A DNA stretch of 33,824 nucleotides from assembly GCA_017623315.1 (NCBI GenBank), contig JAGAPJ010000121.1, forward strand, positions 1 through 33,824, read 5' to 3'. Both the position numbers and the translations under genes were made by a program. The DNA comes from Clostridia bacterium (GTDB lineage: Bacteria > Bacillota > Clostridia > Oscillospirales > Acutalibacteraceae). The notes beneath the pieces were generated by a model that was not told the origin of the DNA, did no database searches, and saw only the letters and a program-made list of their open reading frames with translations. Shown here piece after piece: positions 24,288 to 31,864 of this stretch (its first letter is position 1; each line of letters opens with the position of its first letter).

Positions 24288-24695
24288 ATGACCGAACTTA
24301 ATAGACAAGAATTTGGACTCTGCGATATCCAAGGCAGACTGTTTGAATTGGCACTTAAAAACGGATATGATTGCAAAGAATTTATTGAAAAGTTTATGAA
24401 TAGCAAAACCGCCGTAGCTTTGGATCAAAGCTATGACCGACTGCAGTGGGCAGGTGAGGAATATATCCTTGAAGAACTGAACGAGGAAGTCGGCGGTCTG
24501 AAAAAAGGCGGTACCACCTACCATAACGAAATTATGTATTGGTCAGGCTACACCTATCGCTATTGGCGCTATTATACCGGTGAGAGCAGTAAAGAAATGT
24601 ATGCCATTGCAAATGCCGAAAGAATGGCAACCGTTTATCTCGGCTTCCACACCTTAGATGTAAAAATGGCGATTGATAGGCTAAAAGGGAAATAA
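24288..24695 (+). CDS. Small partner of DUF3990 protein, probable antitoxin (DUF3791-like)
   Basis: 135 residues from ATG 24288; GGTGAG lies a few bases upstream, at the end of the preceding gene. All-helical, acidic in the middle (EEYILEELNEEVGG). The stretch FIEKFMNSKTAVALDQSYDRLQWAGEEYILEE resembles DUF3791-type proteins that I recall beside DUF3990 genes. The C-terminal half (YWSGYTYRYWRYYTGES) is aromatic-rich and seems an added domain. The tight coupling to the ART-like gene suggests an antitoxin or substrate-specificity partner. Function is inferred from neighbourhood. Confidence 0.6.
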   Translation: MTELNRQEFGLCDIQGRLFELALKNGYDCKEFIEKFMNSKTAVALDQSYDRLQWAGEEYILEELNEEVGGLKKGGTTYHNEIMYWSGYTYRYWRYYTGESSKEMYAIANAERMATVYLGFHTLDVKMAIDRLKGK

Positions 24696-24730
24696 TGCCG
24701 ATAAAGTACGGTTTATAGTACAATGGCTTT

Positions 24731-24747
24731 GATAAAATAGTTTTATC
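24731..24747. promoter_or_regulatory. Perfect palindrome before the restriction-modification genes
   Basis: GATAAAA-TAG-TTTTATC is perfectly symmetric and lies 12 bp before the likely start of the subunit-M-like gene. It overlaps a TAAAAT that could be a -10 box, although no good -35 is seen. Candidate operator for controlling restriction-modification expression. Confidence 0.45.
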
Positions 24748-24759
24748 ATGGTGAGGATT

Positions 24760-25737
24760 ATGGAAGAAAATCGAATTGATATTAAAGAAAATTATATATA
24801 CAAGCTCGATAATGAACTATTGGAGATATTATTAAAAGATCGTTCTTCAAAGAAAAACATTATTTGGGCTACGGATAACTATGCACATAAAGGGTTCGGC
24901 TATCAGTTTTCAGATGAAATATCTATTATGGCGATTACCGGTCATAAAGGTGGCGTGGTAAAGCCGAGAACCGAAAAATCCAAAAAAGAGCAAGCAGACC
25001 GTATTCGTGATAAAGCGGAAGTGTTCACGCCTTCATGGATCTGTAACAAACAGAATAATCTCGTGGATAACGCATGGTTCGGTACAGATTTTGTGTTCAA
25101 CGAGGAAAAAGATAAAACTTGGATTGCAACCACCGAGCCGATTGTGTTTCCCACCGCAACAGGCAAGACTTGGCAAGATTATATTAACGACGTTCGCTTG
25201 GAAATTACTTGCGGCGAAGCACCGTACCTTGTTAGCCGTTACGACACCGTCGGCGGATATATGATAGAGCTTTCACAGCGTATTGGCTTGCTTGACAGAA
25301 AGCTCCGTGTTGTGAGCGAGAACACACAAACGGAGAAAGAATGGCTGAAATGGGCAATCAAATCCTTTCAGAATATCTACGGCTACGATTGGCAGGGCGA
25401 CAATGTACTTCTGGCGCGAGAAAACCTACTTTTCACCTTCATCGATTACTATAAAGCGAAGTTTGACAAAGAACCCGATATTGATATTCTAAAGAAAATT
25501 GCTGAAATTCTCTCGTGGAATATATGGCAGATGGACGGCTTGAAATTTGTAATTCCCGAAAGTTGCAAAGAGGTAGAAGAAGGGCAGCTTACATTATTTG
25601 ATATGAATACTGAAAAGCAGCCTTGTCCCGGATGTGCCAAGAACGATCCTTATGCACACACAGGGATTTACTGTATCATTAAGGATTGGAAGGCAAACAA
25701 AAAGGTCACCTTCGTGTCTCTCCTAAAAAAAGATTGA
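24760..25737 (+). CDS. Restriction endonuclease subunit M-like protein
   Basis: 325 residues from ATG 24760; the ATG at 24748 has no ribosome site, while GGTGAGG lies closely before 24760. The block RIRDKAEVFTPSWICNKQNN (about 83-102) resembles methyltransferase motif X, and ITCGEAPYLVSRYDT sits where other families have catalytic motifs, but there is no NPPY/DPPY. C-terminal WLKWAI, GYDWQGDNVLLARENLLFTFIDYY and NIWQMDGLKF are typical of proteins annotated as restriction endonuclease subunit M. It ends with CPGCAKNDPYAH. It sits 13 bp before the large helicase-methyltransferase gene. Without a catalytic motif it may be an assembly or specificity subunit. Confidence 0.7.
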   Translation: MEENRIDIKENYIYKLDNELLEILLKDRSSKKNIIWATDNYAHKGFGYQFSDEISIMAITGHKGGVVKPRTEKSKKEQADRIRDKAEVFTPSWICNKQNNLVDNAWFGTDFVFNEEKDKTWIATTEPIVFPTATGKTWQDYINDVRLEITCGEAPYLVSRYDTVGGYMIELSQRIGLLDRKLRVVSENTQTEKEWLKWAIKSFQNIYGYDWQGDNVLLARENLLFTFIDYYKAKFDKEPDIDILKKIAEILSWNIWQMDGLKFVIPESCKEVEEGQLTLFDMNTEKQPCPGCAKNDPYAHTGIYCIIKDWKANKKVTFVSLLKKD

Positions 25738-25750
25738 TTGGAGCATTATA

Positions 25751-28700
25751 ATGAAAGATTTAAGCATACTTGACAGCTTAATAACAGGGCGTGTAGAACC
25801 TCATATATATGCTTTTACTACAAATACGATCCCGAACTATCTGAAGGTTGGTGATACCTACCGCCCCGTGTCCAAGCGACTCAGTGAGTGGAGAGAGTAT
25901 TTTCCGAATCTTGAGCAGAAGTTTGAAGGCAGCGCAAAAATCACCGAGGATGTGTATTTCCGTGATTTTGCGGTTCATTATTTCTTGGAATCGGAAAAGC
26001 GTAGAATCCGTCTTGAACCAACAGATCTCCCCGAAGGAGTATATTATTCAAGAGAATTCTTCAGAGAAGCAACCGTAGGTGACGTGGAAGAAGCAATCGC
26101 CGATATCAACGACGATTACCACAGCAAAACAGGCAGATACCATTACTATGATGCTAAAACGCAACTGCCCACCACGGAGAAATATGCTTCCACAGGCATG
26201 TGGTTTCCCCGTCCGAATCAGCAAGCAACTATAGATGCGTTTAAAAGAGCTGTGGCAAATGGCAGAACGCATCTGCTTATGTACGCCGTTATGCGTTTCG
26301 GCAAATCCTTCACCTCTATGTGTTGTGCCAAGGAAATGGGCGCAAAACTCGTTGTCGTTGTGTCTGCAAAGGCCGACGTGCGTGACGAGTGGCGTAAGAC
26401 AGTTGAAAGTGCTGAGAATTTCCGGAACGATTATGAATTTTTCTCTTCTGCCGATTTGGAGAATAATTATAGCATTGTTACGGATACCCTTAACCATCCT
26501 ACCAAACCGAAGAAGGTAGTGGTGTTCTTAACTTTGCAGGATCTGCAGGGTGAGAACATCAAGGACAAGCATGCCCAAATTTTTGGTCGTAAAATAGACC
26601 TTCTTCTCGTCGATGAAACACACTTTGGCGCAAGAGCTGAAAAATACGGTGCCGTTCTTCGTGCAAGCCAAGGTGAGAAGCTGTCCAAGGAAGAAAAATA
26701 TGCCGTTGAGGACATCTTGGAAAGCACCAAAGAATTTGACGTTAACGTAACAGTCCACCTCTCCGGTACGCCTTATCGCATTTTGATGAGTGATGAATTC
26801 GATAGAGAGCAGGATTTAATTGCTTTTTATCAGTTTACCGATATTGTCCGTGAGCAAGAGGAATGGGATAGAGATAACTTTGCTAAGGACGAACCGAAGG
26901 AAGAATGGGAGAACCCCTATTTTGGTTTCCCTCAGATGATAAGATTTGCATTTAATCCGAATGAATCCGCACGCAAACGCATGGCAGCCTTGCGTGAAAG
27001 CGGTATGTCGGATGCTTTCTCTGCGCTCTTTAAACCGAAATCTGTTGTTAGGGCTGATAACGGAAACCATAAATTGTTCGTTCATGAACAAGAAATCCTT
27101 GAATTGCTCGAAGTCATTGACGGCAGCAAGGAAGATGAAGAACTGCTTGGATTCCTTGATTATGATAAAATTAAGGACGGCAAAATGTGCCGCCATATCG
27201 TTGTTGTTCTGCCGTACTGTGCTTCTTGCGATGCGCTGGAAGCATTGATCAGAGGCAACGCCGATAAATTTAAGAATCTGAACGACTATGAAATTATCAA
27301 CATTTCCGGCGTGGACAACCCAAACAGATACAAAAAGCCAAGCGATATCAAGAGAGCAATCAGCGCCTGTGAAGCAGAAGGAAAGAAAACCATTACCTTG
27401 ACGGTTAACCGCATGTTGACAGGTAGTACTGTTCCCGAATGGGATACCATGCTGTTCCTCAAGGATACCTCCTCGCCTCAAGAATACGATCAAGCAGTAT
27501 TCCGTTTGCAGAATCAGTACATAAAGACCTTTGTAGATGAAAACGGTGAAACGATCAAGTTTAACATGAAGCCGCAGACACTTCTCGTTGATTTTGATCC
27601 CGACCGTGTTTTCGTTATGCAAGAGCAAAAGGCACAGGTTTATAATGTCAATACTGACGAAGCCGGAAACAGCAAGCTCCGTGAGCGTATTGAGGAAGAA
27701 CTGCGTATCTCTCCCGTTATCGTGATGAACAAGGATAAAATTGTTCAAATTACGGCAACGGATATATTGAAAGCAGTTAGCGAATATTCCAAATCCCGTG
27801 GCGTAGCGGAAGAAACCGTCGAAATCCCCGTAGATATGTCCTTGCTTGATATTGCAGCTATCCGTGCGGCCATTGAGCGTGAAAACGAGCTCGGCTCGAA
27901 AGCAGGTCTTACCATTAAAGGTGCAGACGGCGATGGCTATGATATGGACACGCCCGATGATACTGATCTCACGGTTACCACAGGTGCAACAGGTACAACT
28001 ACAGGAACTGATACACAGACGGATGAGCCTGCCGACACTACACAGACTGAAGAAAAGACAAAAGATGCCGTAAAACAGTTCAGATCGTACTATGCACGAA
28101 TTTTGTTCTTTGCATTCCTTACAAAGAACACGGTGATTTCTCTCAGCGATATTATTGACTGCATCGATGAGCCGAATAACGCTCGTATTGCAAGAAATCT
28201 TGGCATCAGCAAGAACGTGCTCGAAGGAATTTTGACACACGCCGATAAATTTGTCCTTAGCCGGTTAGATTATAAAATCCATAATCTTAATCAGCTTTCC
28301 CATGACGATACAGTTGATCCTGTTACCCGTGCATCCGTATCTGTTCAGAAATTCGGAAAGCTCGGCGAATCCGAGGTTATAACACCGAAGCATATTTGCA
28401 AAGATATGATCGATATGATTGACGGTACCGATTTGAGAGCCGTTATGGATAGCGGAAACAAGGTGCTTGATATCGCAGGTAAGGCTGGTGAATTCGCACT
28501 CGCCGTGTTCGAAAAGTATATTGCTATGGGATATGATAAAGAAGCATTAAAAGATGCTATTTACACCATCCCCACATCAGGTATTACCTATGAATTCACC
28601 CGTATGATATACGAAATCTTGGGCTTGAATGTAGATAATATCGCTTCCAAGTTCACCTCTTACAGCCTTTTAGATGTTAAGAATGAGGATGACGATATCG

Positions 28701-29797
28701 ACTATACAAAAGTTGCGGCATTGTTAAAGCAAAACAAGCCGTTTGATACCATTACAATGAATGATGAAATTGTAGAAGGAGATGAGAAAGTGAATTTTGA
28801 TATTGTAGTAGGAAATCCTCCTTACCAACTTAAAGATGGTTCGGGTGGCACAAATGATGCTCCTATCTATCAGCACTTTGTAGAGAGTGCTCATGCAGTA
28901 AACCCCAAAATTTCAACTTTAATTATGCCGTCTAAGTGGTTTACTTCTGGTAGAGAGCATCTTTTGGGTGAATTCCGCCAAAAAATGCTTAACAATCGAA
29001 GCATACAAAACATGGTTGTGTATTCCGATTTTAGAGATATTTTCCCCGATGTGAATATCAAAGGTGGCTTATGCTATTACCAATACAATTCCAATTACAG
29101 CGGCGACTGCAGTTATAAGCTTATTCAAGGTGGTAAATCAAGTGTTTGCAGCAGACGATTAAATGAATATGATGTTCTTATTCAAAACCCCATACTGGCA
29201 GCAATCGTAAAGAAAATTTCCAACTTTGATAACGAGGACGTAGGTTCTGTTGCAAGTATTATTTCAAACGATACTCCGTTTGGAATCCCCACCAATCCCG
29301 CCACAAGCAAGAAAAACCCTTATGATGTCTTTAATAATGCATCAGATGACCATAACACGCAACTTTTCTATTTAGACAAGGCTAAGAGAAAAATTGCATA
29401 TATAAATCGTAATGATGTAAAGAAAAATGCTCAAGACATTGATTTCCACAAGGTATTCATTCCGGCGGCATATGGTGCAGGAGAGGATTTCCCCCATCAA
29501 ATAGTTGGGCGTCCTGAATATGCTGAACCTAACTCTGTGTGCTCACAAACATATTTATATGCAACATTCCGATCTGAAGAAGAAGCGAAAAACTTCATTT
29601 CTTATTTAAAAACTAAAGTTTTTAGAGCGTTAGTTTGGGCATGTAGAATTGAGCAACATTTACCTAATAAGACATATAGATTTGTTCCTTTGCAAGATTT
29701 TTCAAAGCCGTGGACGGATGCAGACTTGTATGCTAAATATGAACTGACAGAAGAAGAAATCGCATTTATCGAATCTATGATTAAGCCGATGGAGTGA
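25751..29797 (+). CDS. Single-chain restriction-modification enzyme: GIY-YIG-like nuclease, SF2 helicase, N6-adenine methyltransferase
   Basis: 1348 residues. Residues about 15-120 look like a T5orf172/GIY-YIG nuclease (HIYAFTTNTIPNYLKVGDTY, KRLSEW, then REFF). The SF2 helicase (about 155-640) has Walker A MRFGKSFTS (about 182), VDETHFGA (about 287) and SGTPYR (about 338). A Thr/Asp-rich linker (about 733-770) leads to the methyltransferase: ESEVITPKHIC (motif X), VLDIAGKAGEF (motif I, about 904) and GNPPYQ (motif IV, about 1020). About 1100-1348 is probably target recognition. The plan resembles Type ISP enzymes (LlaGI, LlaBIII) with a GIY-YIG-like instead of Mrr-like nuclease. It would protect host DNA and cut invaders after translocation. 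The nuclease call is the weakest part. Confidence 0.82.
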   Translation: MKDLSILDSLITGRVEPHIYAFTTNTIPNYLKVGDTYRPVSKRLSEWREYFPNLEQKFEGSAKITEDVYFRDFAVHYFLESEKRRIRLEPTDLPEGVYYSREFFREATVGDVEEAIADINDDYHSKTGRYHYYDAKTQLPTTEKYASTGMWFPRPNQQATIDAFKRAVANGRTHLLMYAVMRFGKSFTSMCCAKEMGAKLVVVVSAKADVRDEWRKTVESAENFRNDYEFFSSADLENNYSIVTDTLNHPTKPKKVVVFLTLQDLQGENIKDKHAQIFGRKIDLLLVDETHFGARAEKYGAVLRASQGEKLSKEEKYAVEDILESTKEFDVNVTVHLSGTPYRILMSDEFDREQDLIAFYQFTDIVREQEEWDRDNFAKDEPKEEWENPYFGFPQMIRFAFNPNESARKRMAALRESGMSDAFSALFKPKSVVRADNGNHKLFVHEQEILELLEVIDGSKEDEELLGFLDYDKIKDGKMCRHIVVVLPYCASCDALEALIRGNADKFKNLNDYEIINISGVDNPNRYKKPSDIKRAISACEAEGKKTITLTVNRMLTGSTVPEWDTMLFLKDTSSPQEYDQAVFRLQNQYIKTFVDENGETIKFNMKPQTLLVDFDPDRVFVMQEQKAQVYNVNTDEAGNSKLRERIEEELRISPVIVMNKDKIVQITATDILKAVSEYSKSRGVAEETVEIPVDMSLLDIAAIRAAIERENELGSKAGLTIKGADGDGYDMDTPDDTDLTVTTGATGTTTGTDTQTDEPADTTQTEEKTKDAVKQFRSYYARILFFAFLTKNTVISLSDIIDCIDEPNNARIARNLGISKNVLEGILTHADKFVLSRLDYKIHNLNQLSHDDTVDPVTRASVSVQKFGKLGESEVITPKHICKDMIDMIDGTDLRAVMDSGNKVLDIAGKAGEFALAVFEKYIAMGYDKEALKDAIYTIPTSGITYEFTRMIYEILGLNVDNIASKFTSYSLLDVKNEDDDIDYTKVAALLKQNKPFDTITMNDEIVEGDEKVNFDIVVGNPPYQLKDGSGGTNDAPIYQHFVESAHAVNPKISTLIMPSKWFTSGREHLLGEFRQKMLNNRSIQNMVVYSDFRDIFPDVNIKGGLCYYQYNSNYSGDCSYKLIQGGKSSVCSRRLNEYDVLIQNPILAAIVKKISNFDNEDVGSVASIISNDTPFGIPTNPATSKKNPYDVFNNASDDHNTQLFYLDKAKRKIAYINRNDVKKNAQDIDFHKVFIPAAYGAGEDFPHQIVGRPEYAEPNSVCSQTYLYATFRSEEEAKNFISYLKTKVFRALVWACRIEQHLPNKTYRFVPLQDFSKPWTDADLYAKYELTEEEIAFIESMIKPME
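29766..29797 (+). repeat. Junction repeat copy 1
   Basis: 32 nt from TTATCGAATCT through ATTAAGCCGATGGAGTGA. It encodes the last residues IESMIKPME of the restriction enzyme, the stop, and the GGAG (29791-29794) that serves the next gene at 29803. Confidence 0.85.
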
Positions 29798-29802
29798 ATT
29801 GG

Positions 29803-30555
29803 ATGACAAAAAAGAAAGAAACTCTAATATATACAGTAATTACCTCGGTCGCTTTTTTAGCATTGTCGTATTTATTTGGCATTGTCATTTCTTTTGAGTG
29901 CAATTGGTTAACAAATGAGTTCTTATTTGTAACTTTCAGCGGAGCTTTTGCAAGTTCTTTAGTTGTATTGATTAGTGAAATTTTCGGTTATAGACAACTT
30001 AAAAAAGCTCTGGAAAACGAGTTATATAGCCATACTGTATACCTATATGCGGCCGCAAAGGTTGCAAAAAATACAATGACATCGGTCATTGAAAATACAG
30101 AAATTCATGTGCTTCCCGATATGCTTGATCAGCAGCAATACCAAATATCGTCAGCATTAAACTGTATATTCAACTTAGATTACTCAACATTTTGCAAGAA
30201 ACAAGAGTTATCTGTTGAGTTGACCGCATTTAAGGGAAAGCATACTGACTATATGGCGATGATGAGAGAGTGTGCTTATTTGCGGATGTCAATCAATCAA
30301 ACACAAATTGATGAAATAATGAAAAATCCCTGTTTTCGTGGTCCAATCAACACTACGTATCCATTAGTTTTAAAAACAGCACAAATACTGCAAAAACATT
30401 TTGATACAATTATAAGCGACTGTGAAAAATTGTTGGATAAAGTTGACTATTCCGGACGATTTGATTGGAAAGCACGCAAAGAAAATGTTTCCCAAGTAAA
30501 CAGTATAGATTTAAAGAACAGTTCACTTGAAAACTTTTTCAAGAGGAATCTATGA
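29803..30555 (+). CDS. Unknown two-helix membrane protein
   Basis: 250 residues from ATG 29803; GTG 29794 overlaps the previous stop and has its ribosome site at zero distance, whereas GGAG is 8 bp before the ATG. Two N-terminal membrane helices (about 5-30 TVITSVAFLALSYLFGIVIS and about 38-62 FLFVTFSGAFASSLVVLISE) are followed by about 185 helical cytoplasmic residues. There is no catalytic motif. The last residues SSLENFFKRNL run out of frame into junction repeat copy 2, where TGA ends the gene. The two-helix-plus-sensor shape recalls membrane effectors of defence systems; I cannot assign a family. Confidence 0.75.
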   Translation: MTKKKETLIYTVITSVAFLALSYLFGIVISFECNWLTNEFLFVTFSGAFASSLVVLISEIFGYRQLKKALENELYSHTVYLYAAAKVAKNTMTSVIENTEIHVLPDMLDQQQYQISSALNCIFNLDYSTFCKKQELSVELTAFKGKHTDYMAMMRECAYLRMSINQTQIDEIMKNPCFRGPINTTYPLVLKTAQILQKHFDTIISDCEKLLDKVDYSGRFDWKARKENVSQVNSIDLKNSSLENFFKRNL

Positions 30556-30572
30556 TTAAGTAGATGGAGCGA
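30546..30572 (+). repeat. Junction repeat copy 2 (degenerate)
   Basis: 27 nt, GAATCTATGATTAAG then tagATGGAGcGA. It matches copies 1 and 3 at all but four positions, with TAG in place of CCG. It is read in another frame, so the preceding gene stops inside it (TGA 30553-30555). GGAG (30566-30569) serves the gene at 30575. Confidence 0.8.
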
Positions 30573-30574
30573 AA

Positions 30575-30919
30575 ATGACAGATTACTTAAAAATATACGA
30601 AAAATTCAAAGATGTCAGAGAGGTTAAGGATTACATCGACGATGTAATCCTCCTCCGACATTATTATGCAACACAGCAGTATTCTCAAATGCAAGATCAT
30701 ATTTGCAAGTTGATGAACAAGTATATTGTTGAAACTTTTGCTTGGAATGCTGTGAATACTTCTCAGCCGACAACAGTTGAGCAATCCTACATTAACGCCG
30801 AGAACTTTTTGCAGACACAAGGCGCAAAAATAATTGCAGAAAAGGTAAAGGATTATGCTCAACGATTGAACGATGGTGAAAAGACAATTATCGAATCTTT
30901 GATTAAGCCGATGGAGTGA
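30575..30919 (+). CDS. Small helical protein of unknown function
   Basis: 114 residues, predicted all-helical and soluble, with no membrane segment. The body (MTDYLKIYEKFKDVREVKDY, HYYATQQYSQMQDHICKLMN) resembles nothing I can name. The C-terminus IIESLIKPME is nearly identical to the last nine residues of the restriction enzyme (IESMIKPME), because both are encoded by the junction repeat. GGAG lies 5 bp before the ATG. It contains a 25 bp near-perfect palindrome. It could be a small regulator or antitoxin for its membrane neighbours; this is only a guess. Confidence 0.65.
   Translation: MTDYLKIYEKFKDVREVKDYIDDVILLRHYYATQQYSQMQDHICKLMNKYIVETFAWNAVNTSQPTTVEQSYINAENFLQTQGAKIIAEKVKDYAQRLNDGEKTIIESLIKPME
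30627..30651. repeat. Perfect 25 bp palindrome within a gene
   Basis: Arms AGGATTACATCG (30627-30638) and CGATGTAATCCT (30640-30651) surround one central A. Twelve perfect pairs inside coding sequence exceed chance expectation. It could be an operator, a recombination site or a recognition site. Confidence 0.75.
30888..30919 (+). repeat. Junction repeat copy 3
   Basis: 32 nt identical to copy 1 except one base (CTTTG for CTATG). It encodes IESLIKPME and the stop of the 114-residue protein. GGAG (30913-30916) serves the next gene at 30924. Confidence 0.85.
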
Positions 30920-30923
30920 GAAC

Positions 30924-31778
30924 ATGACATTACAACAAATAGAAAAAATAAAAGCTACCATAAGCAAGTTGGAAAATTTGAAAACGAAGCCAACGCCTAC
31001 GGATATTAGCCGAGTTGATTCTTCTTTGGAAAACTTTTTCCATGAGCTTTATAAGTCCCCTTATTTAAATATCTCAAATTATTTTGCATATGACATGGAA
31101 ATCACTAAAGAGCAAATGCTTGCGGATATAGATGATATTGTATCCGTATTAAATGGCATGCTTGCTTTAGATCCAAAAGCCGCCCAAATTTCAGATGTAT
31201 TAGAGTTGATTTTTGAGGGCGAACATATAGAGCATTCTTACGAAGCAATTCAAAAATATATATCAAAGGTATTTTACTCATACGGTGATTATATAAAATT
31301 GGACAAGTCAATCATCGCTGTTGCCACAAGAGCAATTAAAACCGATGTGGATATTGAATGGGGATTTAAAGAGGAAAATTCAATCGACTATACTGTTGTG
31401 GAGGGCATTCTCCGCAAATTGCGTATATATGCGCAGGAGGTTTTAGAAGGCAAAAAGGAATCAACAAAGAAAGCATCTGCCCCTTCTGTAGTTATCAATA
31501 ACAATCCTTCAATATCAGCCACCGCTTCTGCAAATGCGGCTGTCGATATATCAATAGTATTTGAAAACGCTGTTAGACAAGTTGAAGATGCGTGCCTTCC
31601 CGATGCTCAAGAAAAAGAAGTCCTTGCAAAAATACAAGAACTCAAAGACATTATGGAGTCAAAGGAATCAAAAGGTAAGCGGTGGGCGAAGATTAGAGAC
31701 GTTTTCAAGTGGGTTGCAGAGCAAGGGATACAGGTGGCAAGTATCATTGTTCCTTTACTTGCCACTACGATCAAATAA
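30924..31778 (+). CDS. Unknown protein with coiled region and C-terminal hydrophobic helix
   Basis: 284 residues. The N-terminal helical domain (about 1-180) includes SSLENFFHELYKSPYLNIS. A Ser/Ala/Asn linker (about 190-212, VVINNNPSISATASANAA) follows. The conserved-looking C-terminal domain (about 213-284) has charged helices (VEDACLPDAQEKEVLAKIQE, SKGKRWAKIRDVFKWV) and ends in a hydrophobic helix (GIQVASIIVPLLATTIK). I recall similar C-termini at the ends of various defence-associated proteins; they may insert into membrane. GGAG in junction repeat copy 3 is 7 bp before the ATG. Function is not assigned. Confidence 0.72.
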   Translation: MTLQQIEKIKATISKLENLKTKPTPTDISRVDSSLENFFHELYKSPYLNISNYFAYDMEITKEQMLADIDDIVSVLNGMLALDPKAAQISDVLELIFEGEHIEHSYEAIQKYISKVFYSYGDYIKLDKSIIAVATRAIKTDVDIEWGFKEENSIDYTVVEGILRKLRIYAQEVLEGKKESTKKASAPSVVINNNPSISATASANAAVDISIVFENAVRQVEDACLPDAQEKEVLAKIQELKDIMESKESKGKRWAKIRDVFKWVAEQGIQVASIIVPLLATTIK

Positions 31779-31810
31779 CCAAAGAAAAGATTGCACAGGT
31801 GGAGGTGATT

Positions 31811-31864
31811 TTGAAAATATATGAAAATCGTAAAAACTATGCAAGGAAAGGAATTCTTGTTTGA
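31811..31864 (+). other. Possible 17-codon leader frame before the 529-residue gene
   Basis: GGAGG (31801-31805) is ideally spaced (5 bp) from TTG 31811, which opens MKIYENRKNYARKGILV then TGA. The next gene's ATG at 31821 is 15 bp from the same GGAGG, too far. Either this is a leader peptide, or the true gene begins at the TTG and a frameshift separates the two frames. Confidence 0.35.

Noticed and set aside
24942..25166. Minus-strand frame inside the subunit-M-like gene
   Set aside because: The plus frame carries the family motifs AEVFTPSWIC and GEAPYL; the minus frame shows none.
26816..28240. A 474-codon open frame on the minus strand
   Set aside because: It lies opposite the helicase/methyltransferase gene, whose plus frame shows helicase motifs on both sides. 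The antisense translation is Cys/His/Ile-rich with no domain and no ribosome site; it is a codon-usage shadow.
29766..30919. CRISPR-like array
   Set aside because: Three similar 27-32 nt repeats are present, but the intervals are about 300-750 bp, contain genes, and there are no cas genes.
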